NCBI RefSeq assembly: GCF_008298035.1
Contig: NZ_CP042910.1
Coordinates: 950,001 to 1,014,000 of the forward strand
Direction of reading: 5' to 3'
DNA length: 64,000 nucleotides
Origin: Gimesia maris
GTDB taxonomy: Bacteria > Planctomycetota > Planctomycetia > Planctomycetales > Planctomycetaceae
In this document: one piece after another, positions 45,220 through 54,420 of the stretch
How the letters are laid out: every line of letters begins with the position of its first letter
Numbering within the stretch: the stretch's first letter is position 1
Program-made: the position numbers and the translations under genes
The notes under the pieces: model-generated
The model's input: the letters and a program-made list of their open reading frames with translations, nothing else
Told to the model about the DNA's origin: nothing
Databases searched by the model: none

Positions 45220-46695
45220 ATGAAACAACAATCGATTTCAGCTCCTCATTCCAGACGACATTTTCTGGCATCCGGTTCCATGGGCATCGGCTCGCTGGCT
45301 CTCTCCTGGTTATTGAACCAGGAACAGGCACTCGCCAATCCTGCTGCCAACCGACCAGATCTCAATCAACCAGCGCTGGAAAAGCAGCAATTTGACCTGA
45401 CCGTCAAACCCACGCACCATCCTCCCCGTGCTAAAGCCATGATTTCCATGTTCATGCAGGGCGGCCCCAGTCATCTGGATATGTTCGATCCCAAACCGAT
45501 GCTCCAGAAATACGATGGCAAGAAATTTCCCGGCGACATCAAGTACGATAACGCTGCCCAGGCCAGTTCGAAAGTACTGGGCAGTCCCTGGAAGTTCAGC
45601 AAACACGGAGAGTGCGGTACCGAACTGTCGGAACTCGTTCCCGGTTTATCTGAAGTCGTCGACGATATCGTCCTGATGCGATCAATGCACACCAGCGTGA
45701 ACAACCATGGCCAGTCGATTTATGCGATGCACAGTGGCCGCATCCTGCCTGGACGTCCTACGCTGGGAAGCTGGCTGACCTACGGACTGGGGGCCGAGTC
45801 GGAAAATCTGCCCGCTTACATTGCAATGGTTGATCCCGGCGGCGCACCTGTGCTCGGCGTCGATAACTGGACCAATGGCTGGTTACCTTCACTCTACCAG
45901 GGAACCGTGATTCGACCCAAGGAACCCCGCATTCTGAATCTGAATGCCCCGCCTCACCTGAGCGGCAAAGCGCAGGAAAAATATCTCGACTTCCTCGGTA
46001 ATCTGAATCAACGTCATTTGAATCAACATCCGGGTGAAGACGATCTTTCGGCACGGATTGCCAGTTACGAACTGGCAGCCAAAATGCAGACCGCGGCTGG
46101 GGAAGCTTTGGATCTGAGCAAGGAAACCAAAGCGACCCAGGCCATGTACGGGATTGATGATCCCACCTCAGCCGAATTCGGAAAACGCTGCCTGATTTCC
46201 CGTCGCCTGATTGAGCGGGGCGTACGTTTTGTACAAATCATGACCGGAAACCAGACCTGGGACCATCATACCAGCATGCGAACTTCGTTACCTCGCGCCT
46301 GCAAACGAGTTGATGTTCCCGCAGCCGGCCTGGTGAAAGATCTCAAACAGCGTGGTCTGCTCGACGAAACCCTCGTTCACTGGGGCGGAGAAATGGGGCG
46401 TCTGCCTGTGATTCAGAATGATGCGGGTATGGCCAAGCAGGGCCGCGATCATAACACTTACGGCTTCAGCATGTGGCTCGCCGGTGGCGGTTTGAAGGGG
46501 GGCATGACCTACGGCGAAACCGATGATTTCGGTCATCATGCCATTAAAGATAAGGTCAGTCACAGTGATTACCACGCAACGCTGATGCATCTGTTTGGTC
46601 TGGATGCCGAACGCTTAACCTTCACCCGCAATGGTGCACCGCAGACACTGATTGACGGGCAGGAAAACCGCGTGGTGAAAGAAATCATTGCCTGA
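45220..46695 (+). CDS. Tat-exported DUF1501 protein (copy 2)
   Basis: A 491-residue paralogue of the protein at 40514. The twin-arginine motif is SRRHFLASGSMGIGSLALSW (about 11-30). DUF1501 features: MFMQGGPSHLDMFDPKPMLQ, LISRRLIERGVRFVQIMTGN, WDHHTSMRTS, LVHWGGEMGRLPVIQND, and DHNTYGFSMWLAGGGLKGGM. The two DUF1501 genes and two cytochrome genes alternate, which suggests duplication of a cytochrome-DUF1501 pair followed by divergence. It is closed by a strong terminator at 46718-46750 that ends the operon from both sides. Confidence 0.92.
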   Translation: MKQQSISAPHSRRHFLASGSMGIGSLALSWLLNQEQALANPAANRPDLNQPALEKQQFDLTVKPTHHPPRAKAMISMFMQGGPSHLDMFDPKPMLQKYDGKKFPGDIKYDNAAQASSKVLGSPWKFSKHGECGTELSELVPGLSEVVDDIVLMRSMHTSVNNHGQSIYAMHSGRILPGRPTLGSWLTYGLGAESENLPAYIAMVDPGGAPVLGVDNWTNGWLPSLYQGTVIRPKEPRILNLNAPPHLSGKAQEKYLDFLGNLNQRHLNQHPGEDDLSARIASYELAAKMQTAAGEALDLSKETKATQAMYGIDDPTSAEFGKRCLISRRLIERGVRFVQIMTGNQTWDHHTSMRTSLPRACKRVDVPAAGLVKDLKQRGLLDETLVHWGGEMGRLPVIQNDAGMAKQGRDHNTYGFSMWLAGGGLKGGMTYGETDDFGHHAIKDKVSHSDYHATLMHLFGLDAERLTFTRNGAPQTLIDGQENRVVKEIIA

Positions 46696-46717
46696 AGTCG
46701 GCTCGAATCAATTCATA

Positions 46718-46750
46718 AAAAAACGCCCTGTTTCTGCAGGGCGTTTTTTA
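46718..46750 (+). terminator. Strong bidirectional intrinsic terminator
   Basis: CGCCCTG-tttctg-CAGGGCG (46724-46743) is flanked by A-run and T-run (AAAAAA ... TTTTTT), so it works on both strands between convergent genes ending at 46695 and 46775. Confidence 0.92.
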
Positions 46751-46774
46751 TTTGGAGTTGTCAGAAGCGAACGT

Positions 46775-47971
46775 TTATTTCGCTGGTATCGCAATCATAT
46801 CCAGTACCAGTATCCGATTGGGCACACCTACGCTTTTGACGGTTGCTTTTGAGGCAGCCGGCGGTCGCTTCGGATTATAGTATTCAGTACGGATCTTACC
46901 GAAGTCACCACTGATGCCATCCTCAGAAACATAATAGGTTGCTTTCGCCAGATGCTGCATATCGCTGCCCGCTTCACCCACGATCGTCTTCAGTTGATTG
47001 AAAACGCTGTGAATCCGGGTGGAGTAGTCGCCTGGTTCTTTCGAAGTAATACCTGAAACATAAATCCGGTCACTGACTTCAGCGATCGCGACCCGGCTGT
47101 ACACAGGGGATGCTTTCATACCGGTCGGGGTTTTATATGTGACCGTTTCTGCAGGACGGGACGCGGGGGGCTCTTCAGGCATCGCGACGATCATTTCAAT
47201 TTCGATGGGCAGCGACGAAAACCATTCGACCAGCGTGACCGGCGGCCTGCGTTCTTCGGGGAAGATGCCGTCAATCATCTCATTGACTTCATTAGCCTGG
47301 CTCATGGGAGTCATGAAGGCTTTGATGTGCACGATGTTCTTTGGCTTCGCTCCCAGGTATTCCAGCGTCTGGAACAGCTCTTTCATTGTCAGTATGGCGG
47401 CTTCCGATACCGTGTCGGCTTTGACAGCCTGGCCGGAAATATAAGCTGTGCGACCTGCAGGTAACAGTGCGACACGAAATCCGGAGGGAGCATCGTTGAA
47501 TACTTTGGTTTCTGTCAGCTTACTGGACGACTCGGTCGCCGCGACTGCATCCATTGCTACGAGGGCTTTGGGATCGGGCAGTTTTGTCACGACATAGGTG
47601 CACGCCGGTTGTGCGATCAGTTCCAGTTCTTGTGTCAGCCGTTGTTGCACTTCCGCGACCAGTTCTTCACGGGCGACATAGATATTCAGCTTCACCAGCT
47701 TATTCAGCGAGCAGTCTACCTTTTTCAGCAGATAATCCAGATTTTTCAATACGAGCGCCGTCTGATCGCCGGCTCCGGTCGGGGTAATCATCCCCCCCTT
47801 TATATTTAAAGGCAGAATTTGCGAAGTATGCGCCAGGACATCATCTCTCACAACAACACACAGTGAAGCCCCGGTTTTGGAAGAAGGTTTGTAATACGAG
47901 ACTTCCGCTTTTGCCACGCCAGTCACTCCCAAAAGAAAAACGGCGATCAGTAATTTTGTCAGATATTTCAT
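46775..47971 (-). CDS. Exported protein with three tandem RidA/YjgF-like domains
   Basis: A 398-residue protein with a signal peptide (LTKLLIAVFLLGVTGVAKA). Three RidA-like domains follow: about 25-150 (GGMITPTGAGDQTALVLKNL, LVKLNIYVAREE), about 155-275 (RTAYISGQAVKADTVSEA, NIVHIKAFMTPMSQANEVNE), and about 285-398 (DRIYVSGITSKEPGDYSTRI, HLAKATYYVSEDG). Cytosolic RidA deaminates reactive enamines using an Arg near the end of the domain; by eye I do not see that Arg at the expected place in any of the three. An exported binding or trimer-like role is therefore more likely than classical deaminase; this is inference. It is downstream of the peptidase gene at 48039. Confidence 0.85.
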   Translation of the reverse strand: MKYLTKLLIAVFLLGVTGVAKAEVSYYKPSSKTGASLCVVVRDDVLAHTSQILPLNIKGGMITPTGAGDQTALVLKNLDYLLKKVDCSLNKLVKLNIYVAREELVAEVQQRLTQELELIAQPACTYVVTKLPDPKALVAMDAVAATESSSKLTETKVFNDAPSGFRVALLPAGRTAYISGQAVKADTVSEAAILTMKELFQTLEYLGAKPKNIVHIKAFMTPMSQANEVNEMIDGIFPEERRPPVTLVEWFSSLPIEIEMIVAMPEEPPASRPAETVTYKTPTGMKASPVYSRVAIAEVSDRIYVSGITSKEPGDYSTRIHSVFNQLKTIVGEAGSDMQHLAKATYYVSEDGISGDFGKIRTEYYNPKRPPAASKATVKSVGVPNRILVLDMIAIPAK

Positions 47972-48038
47972 AATATGGTCAACTATTCAAAATGGAGTAT
48001 TTTTAAATTCCCGAGCACGATTCCCGGGAGGGAACGCT

Positions 48039-50075
48039 TTATTTTAAACGCCAGAATTCGTCAAAGAAGTTTGCATCGACGACTTTCCCCGGATATTGAC
48101 TGCCCGCAGGAGTCCGCAAATCGATAATCGCCCAGTCGGGCAGCATTGGTACCTGCCGGGCATTATTCAGGTAAGCATATTCGCGATACGTGAATCCGCT
48201 GTTGAGTACCACGTATTTTTCAGGGTTCAACGGATTCGGGAAGATCAGCACGGGAGCATGGTGATCCGCCGGGAACTGCTTGTCACCCACGATGATGGAA
48301 TCCGCCGTCCATTGAATCGGTAACTTAGCGGCAATCTTTTTAATGAGCTGGTTACTCTGGGGATCGCCCCACAGAACGAGGTTACTGGACGCGATCTCTT
48401 TATCGGTGATCTCTACATCTTTCATCACACGGGCATCGCCGCGGAACTGCTGACGCCAGTGCACGACCGCATGCTGCATCTCGGACTTGACCCACTTATC
48501 AACAGTCGGTGAGGCACACGTGCCGGAAGGGGAGACGAAAATAAACGAATCCATAAAGGCATCGTCAATCGGTCCCTGCAGATTATGTTTCTTCACCAGC
48601 TGTCCGGGTTCGTAAGTGGCAGGTCCCACCTGCCAGCCGTCACCCGATTTGTGAAATGAGACTTCCCAGGATCGGTCAGACATCGGGCGGGGCGCTTCCA
48701 GCTTCATCCCGTTCACCTGCACGGTCACTGGCTGTGTCATATCCAGCGGCGATTCACCGGCTGCCATTTTCAGGGTAAAGGCGGTCACGTTTTCCGTTTT
48801 GACCTCAACGCGATTCCCGCTCAGCAGCCGGGCGTCAATCTGGGCCTGTTTCCATTCTTCCTGCATCGCATCCAGCGTGACCCACGCCATACGGTTGTAT
48901 TTCAGCGTATAGGCGACCAGATGGATGGTTGCTGGCACGCGCTGGCGGCCGACCCGCGCCAGGGAATCCATTTTCTCCTCGATGATGATTTTGGAATCCG
49001 GGTGAATTTTATGCGCGGTATCGGGGCCGATAATGTGCACCATGTCGATGCCCACTTTTTCCAGCGCCAGTTCCATCACATCGGCGGCCTGCTTCTGTTT
49101 GTCAATTTCACCACTGTAGGCGACCGTCGGACACTGAAACAGGTTAAGGGCATAGCCGGGACAGTCATACATCTGCCATAATTTCTTTTCGTACCAGGTC
49201 GGCTTCAGCTTTTCCTCCTGGAAGACCTTGAGAAACAGCGGCGTTTCCGAGAAGCCGGCTCCCGGGTTGGCGGCGAACCAGCGGTCGGCGTAATGTACGG
49301 CGAACTGCCAGCAGGCAGCGCCTCCCATGGAAAACCCACGGACAGAAACGCGATCGTCGTCGATGCGGTAATTCTGCTTTGTCGCTTCCAGTGCTTCGAG
49401 CACATCAATTTCCCCAGCAAATTTGAATGCATTGGAATAACGGCCATAAGGATGCAGCACGATGGTATCCGCGGGCGTGTACTGTCCACGGGACCGTTGC
49501 TGCTGATTAATGAAATTGACTTCACTCAACCGCTCTCCGCGCCCATGAAACCAGAGATCGCAGCGATAATCGCTCTTATCCGAAAACGTGTAATTGTCCG
49601 GAATGACCAGTCCGTAGGGCTGCACGGTCTGATCGATTTTGGAAATATAGCCCCGCACGACCAGTCCTGTCTGACGCGTCCAGGGGGCTTCTCCTTTTAA
49701 CAGCTGGTCGGCCCGTTCCTGTCCCTGTTTCAGCAGATTCAGACCCGTTCCGATTTCCCGTTCGTGAAAGAACTCCTGATATGCCAGAGCACACCTGACC
49801 GCGCGATGATAGATTTCCACATCGGGAATCAACGCTTTGATGCGGGCGTCTTTGTTTTTTTTGAGTTGATCCAGTGAGGCTTTGAGTTTAGCCAGTCCCT
49901 GTTCCAACTGCTGCCGTTGAGCTGCCGGAACTTCGACTCCCAGGCCGGGGATACGTCGAACCTGATCCGGAATGTTATCTTTAGGGCCGTCCGCTTTCGT
50001 CAGGCTGGGAAGGAGAGTCAGGCAAATCAGGAATGCGATTGTAAATTTGACAAGATGTTTTTGATAGAAAAGCAT
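48039..50075 (-). CDS. Exported prolyl-oligopeptidase-like alpha/beta hydrolase
   Basis: A 678-residue exported protein. Signal peptide (FTIAFLICLTLLPSLTKADG). An N-terminal helical region (about 45-120) is followed by an alpha/beta hydrolase: LWFHGRGERLSEVNFI, the nucleophile in VSVRGFSMGGAACWQFAVHY, CPTVAYSGEIDKQKQAADVM and GPDTAHKIHPDSKI, giving a Ser-Asp-His set. The C-terminal part (about 420-678) contains FIFVSPSGTCASPTVDKW and LVLWGDPQSNQLIKKIAAKL, an extension common in planctomycete homologues. Substrate unknown: peptidase or esterase. I chose the ATG at 50075, which puts the signal first; an in-frame start at 50150 is unlikely. It is 67 bases upstream of the RidA-type gene. Confidence 0.85.
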   Translation of the reverse strand: MLFYQKHLVKFTIAFLICLTLLPSLTKADGPKDNIPDQVRRIPGLGVEVPAAQRQQLEQGLAKLKASLDQLKKNKDARIKALIPDVEIYHRAVRCALAYQEFFHEREIGTGLNLLKQGQERADQLLKGEAPWTRQTGLVVRGYISKIDQTVQPYGLVIPDNYTFSDKSDYRCDLWFHGRGERLSEVNFINQQQRSRGQYTPADTIVLHPYGRYSNAFKFAGEIDVLEALEATKQNYRIDDDRVSVRGFSMGGAACWQFAVHYADRWFAANPGAGFSETPLFLKVFQEEKLKPTWYEKKLWQMYDCPGYALNLFQCPTVAYSGEIDKQKQAADVMELALEKVGIDMVHIIGPDTAHKIHPDSKIIIEEKMDSLARVGRQRVPATIHLVAYTLKYNRMAWVTLDAMQEEWKQAQIDARLLSGNRVEVKTENVTAFTLKMAAGESPLDMTQPVTVQVNGMKLEAPRPMSDRSWEVSFHKSGDGWQVGPATYEPGQLVKKHNLQGPIDDAFMDSFIFVSPSGTCASPTVDKWVKSEMQHAVVHWRQQFRGDARVMKDVEITDKEIASSNLVLWGDPQSNQLIKKIAAKLPIQWTADSIIVGDKQFPADHHAPVLIFPNPLNPEKYVVLNSGFTYREYAYLNNARQVPMLPDWAIIDLRTPAGSQYPGKVVDANFFDEFWRLK

Positions 50076-50313
50076 GGGATGATTCTCGCGAGGACTAAGA
50101 ACGTCAGGAATGTTGTAACTTCTTAAACGGTGGCAAGTAACAATGTGCATACTATCATGTCGGAAGTGACGTTGTTTGAAAACTGTTTCAGCAAAGATAT
50201 TCTCCGATCAGCCAAAGAGAGCATTTCAGCGATAACTGGCATGGACGGTCTGAAAACTGTTTGTTAGAACACCTGAAAGAGATAGCAATTCAAATCTGGA
50301 AAGGGAGTTCTAC

Positions 50314-51006
50314 ATGTTAATCCGACTGTTAGCTGTTGTGATATGTCTGATAGAAATTCATTCGATTTGTCTAGCTGAGACTTCTGTTCCGGTCCGCAGA
50401 GATAAACCGAAAAACTACGCGGCTCTTTCAGCTAAAAATAAAACGATCGAGTTTGGTCCTTTTATTTTAAAGGCAGAAGAACTGAAAATCTGGGTCTCGC
50501 GGGATGAACAAAATATGATCAGTCTCAAAGGGGATGCCCGAGTCCTCTGTGGTAAAACGCGTCTTATGGCTGAGACGATTGAACTTGTCTACAAAGATGA
50601 ACACGATCTGCGGATTGATTTGAAGGGAAACGCTAAGATTGAAAATGAGCGTGATCAACTGCGAATGTCGGCACAGAACGCCAGCCTGGAGTATGGCAGG
50701 CAGTTTTTAAGCCTCACCAGCAGAGAACATGGGACTGTCTCATTGATTCGAACTCAGAATCAGCAGACTACAGAAATCACTGCTACACATATTCTTATGA
50801 GATACAAAGATCTGCAAACGATGCTGGTTCACCCTATCGAAAACGTCAAAATTAATGAGCGGCAGGCAACACGGAAAGACACCGTCAGAGTTGCAACTAC
50901 GGAGCCAAGTCAATTCGATTTCTTCAATCAAATCGCCATCGCTCAGATTAAACTGTTTTCGCATGACTGGGGTGTTGAGGCCAGAAAGCCATATGTGCGC
51001 AACTAG
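50314..51006 (+). CDS. Exported OstA/LptA-like protein (copy 1)
   Basis: A 230-residue protein with a signal peptide (LLAVVICLIEIHSICLAE). The mature part is beta-rich with OstA-like repeats: MISLKGDARVLCGKTRLMAE, IDLKGNAKIENERDQLRMSA, FLSLTSREHGTVSL, each a strand pair as in LptA-type beta-jellyrolls that bind or shuttle lipopolysaccharide. The match is by pattern, not strict identity. GGAAAGGGAG precedes the ATG. It is followed by a paralogue at 51181, and both are divergent from the hydrolase at 50075. Whether they carry LPS-like lipid is unknown. Confidence 0.65.
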   Translation: MLIRLLAVVICLIEIHSICLAETSVPVRRDKPKNYAALSAKNKTIEFGPFILKAEELKIWVSRDEQNMISLKGDARVLCGKTRLMAETIELVYKDEHDLRIDLKGNAKIENERDQLRMSAQNASLEYGRQFLSLTSREHGTVSLIRTQNQQTTEITATHILMRYKDLQTMLVHPIENVKINERQATRKDTVRVATTEPSQFDFFNQIAIAQIKLFSHDWGVEARKPYVRN

Positions 51007-51180
51007 TGCTTTGTCAAGCTTGAAATTGAGGGGTGGGGGAGGTGTTGTTTACGTGCTCCGTTGTCGCACTCTCGTGATATCTATCAACCCAAGATTTAAA
51101 AATGACACTCCACTAGTCTGTTTTAAGAGATAGATTAAGATCCCCCGAGTACGACTCTTAATTCCTAAAGGAGAAATAAA

Positions 51181-51921
51181 ATGTCACGACACCATTTTTC
51201 AATCGTTCTATCTCTTGTTTTTGCAGGCAGCATTTTGAATCCGGGGTTTTCTGAAGAAATCGCGGAATTGAAGGAAGAGAAAAAAACAGTCTCTGCTGCC
51301 AAAGTTCAGACATTGCCACTGGATCAAATGATCTTAAGTGGGGAAGAAATCGATGTGAAAATCCATGGGGACGGGAAACGCGTGATTCGTCTGCAGGGGA
51401 GAGCGGGAATCAAGATCGATGAAATCTGTGTCTCGGCGGATGTGATAGACGCAACCTGTTCCAGCCATTCTGATCTGAAGCTGGATCTGAAGGGAAATGT
51501 GAAAATTATCAGCAGTGCCGATCTGATCAATGCGACTGCTGCTGAAGCCCATTTCGATTTTGGGACGAACTCAATGAGTCTGAAAGGAACGGAAAAGGAT
51601 GTGGTCAAACTGATTCGCGGCAATCGTTCCAAGAATACAAACATTGAAGCCACGGAAATTCAGGTTCAGTTTAAAGATCCGGGTATCATTCAGTTGAAAA
51701 CAGTGGGCGCAGCGACCTTCACCGAAGCGAAAGCAACTCAGTCAAATCCGTTCTCGATTCCCGGTTCTCGACAGCAAAACCAGTTTCAGCCGTTTTCGAT
51801 GGATGATCAGTTTGGACCTGCACGGTTCAAAACTCCCAAATCGAAAAAGAAACCTGCCGGCAAAGTATTTCAGGATAATACGATACCGTTTCCAGAATCA
51901 AAGTCGTTCCCTGAGTCGTAA
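51181..51921 (+). CDS. Exported OstA/LptA-like protein (copy 2)
   Basis: A 246-residue paralogue of the preceding protein: signal peptide (FSIVLSLVFAGSILNPGFS), then VIRLQGRAGIKIDEICVSAD, LKLDLKGNVKIISSADLINA and SMSLKGTEKDVVKLIRGN. The tail (about 185-246) is a Pro/Phe-rich disordered segment (FQPFSMDDQFGPARFKTP) absent from copy 1. AAAGGAG precedes the ATG at an ideal distance, so this gene is likely well translated. The stop is followed by the hairpin at 51977-52009, a candidate mRNA end. Confidence 0.65.
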   Translation: MSRHHFSIVLSLVFAGSILNPGFSEEIAELKEEKKTVSAAKVQTLPLDQMILSGEEIDVKIHGDGKRVIRLQGRAGIKIDEICVSADVIDATCSSHSDLKLDLKGNVKIISSADLINATAAEAHFDFGTNSMSLKGTEKDVVKLIRGNRSKNTNIEATEIQVQFKDPGIIQLKTVGAATFTEAKATQSNPFSIPGSRQQNQFQPFSMDDQFGPARFKTPKSKKKPAGKVFQDNTIPFPESKSFPES

Positions 51922-52281
51922 ATCCGGTTAATCAAATCAGATACTGTTCGTCCCGATGAGTCCAATCTTTCGCGCTGAGCCTGTCAGCAGTCCGGCTGCC
52001 GACGGGCTCAAAATCGCTATTGACCCCGTTTGCTGTTTGCAATAAGCTCCCGATCTCCACAAATCTCTCTCAAATCAAATCTCAATTTCTCTTCAGGTTT
52101 TCTGCTGTGTCGGTTCCGGCACTGTTTGATCACTCAAGAAACAATTCAGTTAAATCGACTGAACCCAGTCAGGTTGTAGACTTATGCCTGTCTGCTTGAG
52201 AATCAACGTTTGTCCGGAAGCGGTTTCAGTGGCAAAACAACCATTCTGAAAAGACTATTTTCTCACAAACGGGGTCGTACT
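51922..52281. other. Intergenic stretch of about 360 bases
   Basis: No gene is supported. It holds the strong hairpin at 51977-52009 and the leader of the FlgI-like gene. A TTGACC at about 52019 could be a -35 box, but the -10 is poor. Confidence 0.45.
51977..52009 (+). repeat. Strong hairpin after the second OstA-like gene
   Basis: GAGCCTGTC (51977-51985) pairs with GACGGGCTC (52001-52009) with one wobble, and inside it GCAG pairs with CTGC around TCCGG, giving about 13 base pairs. AAAATC follows instead of a T-run. It may stabilise the mRNA 3' end or act as a weak terminator. Confidence 0.6.
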
Positions 52282-54330
52282 GTGAAGAACACTGTCAATT
52301 TATTAATCGTCGTGATCATTGTCGCTTCCGGTTTTACGGGCTGTCAGAAACTCAATCTGAATCCGCAGAGCTGGTTGAAGTCGGCCAGTATGCGTTCGCA
52401 GAGTCCGGATGAAGACGAAACGACGTCTGAAATTGAGAAGTTTGAAACCAAGGTCGAAACGCCATTCATCGGCGAATATACCCAGATTACCGGTAAGAAC
52501 CTGATCGCGCTGCAGGGCGTGGGGCTCGTCACGGGCCTGAACGGAACAGGCGGCAACCCGCCTCCTTCGGTTCACCGGGAAGCGTTATTACGCGAGATGC
52601 GACGTCGGAATGTCAAAAATCCGAACCAGATTCTGCGCAGTCCTTCAACGGCACTGGTGATTGTAAAAGCCTATCTGCCGCCATTGATCCGCAAAGGGGA
52701 AACCTTCGATGTGGAAGTTTACCTGCCCGGTAACAGTGAAGCGACCAGCCTCGAAGGGGGTTGGCTGATGGAATCGTATCTGGCCGAACAGGCGATGATC
52801 CAGGGACGCGGGCTGTTGAAAGGTCACATCCTGGCGAAAGCCCAGGGGCCGATTCTGATCCCTCCCATGTCGGAAGAAGATCGTAAAAAAGGGACTTCGG
52901 GACTCCTGCGTCGCGGTCGCATTCTGGCAGGTGGAATTTCCGTCGCGGAAGATCGTGACCTGGCTCTGTACCTGCGAAATGATTTCAAGAGTATTCGAAA
53001 CGCACAGCGTATTGCCAATCGTATTGGTACGCGGTTCCATCACTTTGATAAATATGGGATCGAAGAACCACTGGCCGAAGCCAAGACTGATAAAAAAGTG
53101 GTACTCAAGCTGAAGCCACGCTATAAGCATAACGATTCACGCTATCTGCAGGTGGTCCGCTATATCGCCTTCCGGGAAACCGATGTGGCACAACGGGTGC
53201 GCATGCAGAAACTCACGGAAGAAATTATGATTCCGGAAAAAGCAGAGCGGGCTTCCATTGAACTGGAAGCGATCGGTAAAAAATCTATTCCCATTCTGAA
53301 ATCCGCCTTGAAGAGTCCTCTGCTGGAAGTACGCTTCCATGCGGCGGTCGCATTGGCTTACCTGGATGATGGTTCCGGTATCAAGGATCTGGCGGATGCA
53401 GCCCGGGAAGAACCGGCGTTCCGAGTCTACGCTCTGGCTGCCATGTCGGCCCTTGATGAACCAGAGGCACATCTGCATTTGCGGGAACTGATGAGTATGA
53501 CCAGTGCGGAAACCCGTTACGGTGCCTTCCGTGCCCTGTGGACACTGGATAAAAACGATCCCTTTATTCGTGGTGAAAATATGAACGATCAGTTCCTGCT
53601 GCACGTGCTGCAGACCGAACTGGAGACCGTGACAACTCACGACCCGAATGCTAAAGAGGGAGGACCGAAGAATGGTGGCCCGATGATTCATGTCACACAT
53701 CGTAAACATCCGGAAGTGGTGCTGTTTGGTTCCGAACAGGAATTCCGAGTGCCGATCACCGTTCGTGCCGGTAAAGTATTGATTACGGGAGCGCCTGGTG
53801 TCGAACAGCTGACTGTCAGTAAATATGAAGTGGATGAACCCGATCAGCGTAAACTGGTTTCGAAAAATATTGCTGTCGTGATTCGTACCGCGGTGGATAT
53901 GGGAGCCAGCTATCCCGATATTGCACAAATGATTTTGCAGGCACATCAGCAGGGCAATATCGAAGGTCAGGTCGAAATCGATGCCTTACCTGAAGGCGGA
54001 CGCATGTATTACCGCCCGGTTCACGACGATTCTCTACTGGCTCTGAAGTCGGGTGATCTGAAATCGTCCAAACCGAAACCGAAGAAGGGTTCGCGGGTCG
54101 GTAATCAGAATATGGTTCCCAACATCTTCACAACAGGTGCGCCCAGTACCAGTGCATCCCGGAGATCGAAAGAAGAGAGTGAAGAACCTGAAATAGAATC
54201 AGCGAGTGAGTCAGGCGATAAAGGTAAAGCGACCCTGATTGATTCACGAAAACCCAAATCTACGGATGAAGATGATAAGTTCGTGAAACAGAATACCTTC
54301 CAGAGCTGGTTCCGATATTTTTACAAATAA
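52282..54330 (+). CDS. FlgI-like P-ring-type lipoprotein with inserted HEAT repeats
   Basis: A 682-residue protein. The N-terminus has a lipoprotein-like signal (VNLLIVVIIVASGFTGC, Cys about 21). The FlgI N-terminal domain is recognised by LIALQGVGLVTGLNGTGG (about 74-91) and FDVEVYLPGNSEATSLEGGW (the FlgI DV-x-v-x-x-lG-d-A-sL-GG pattern). Residues about 323-430 form HEAT-like repeats (IPILKSALKSPLLEVRFHAA). The FlgI C-terminal motif returns at VDMGASYPDIAQMILQAHQQ (about 555-575) and GQVEIDALP. The last 90 residues are charged and disordered. FlgI forms the flagellar P ring; with no flagellar neighbour it may serve another envelope ring. I chose GTG at 52282; a TTG at 52210 is in frame but would precede the signal. 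Confidence 0.8.
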   Translation: MKNTVNLLIVVIIVASGFTGCQKLNLNPQSWLKSASMRSQSPDEDETTSEIEKFETKVETPFIGEYTQITGKNLIALQGVGLVTGLNGTGGNPPPSVHREALLREMRRRNVKNPNQILRSPSTALVIVKAYLPPLIRKGETFDVEVYLPGNSEATSLEGGWLMESYLAEQAMIQGRGLLKGHILAKAQGPILIPPMSEEDRKKGTSGLLRRGRILAGGISVAEDRDLALYLRNDFKSIRNAQRIANRIGTRFHHFDKYGIEEPLAEAKTDKKVVLKLKPRYKHNDSRYLQVVRYIAFRETDVAQRVRMQKLTEEIMIPEKAERASIELEAIGKKSIPILKSALKSPLLEVRFHAAVALAYLDDGSGIKDLADAAREEPAFRVYALAAMSALDEPEAHLHLRELMSMTSAETRYGAFRALWTLDKNDPFIRGENMNDQFLLHVLQTELETVTTHDPNAKEGGPKNGGPMIHVTHRKHPEVVLFGSEQEFRVPITVRAGKVLITGAPGVEQLTVSKYEVDEPDQRKLVSKNIAVVIRTAVDMGASYPDIAQMILQAHQQGNIEGQVEIDALPEGGRMYYRPVHDDSLLALKSGDLKSSKPKPKKGSRVGNQNMVPNIFTTGAPSTSASRRSKEESEEPEIESASESGDKGKATLIDSRKPKSTDEDDKFVKQNTFQSWFRYFYK

Positions 54331-54420
54331 AAGCAAGCGGTTAATTTGATTGATTCTGAATTGTGTATCGCCACTGCAAGTCAGGCAACTGTTGTTAGTT
54401 TTCCCGTGTAAGGTTTTGTG

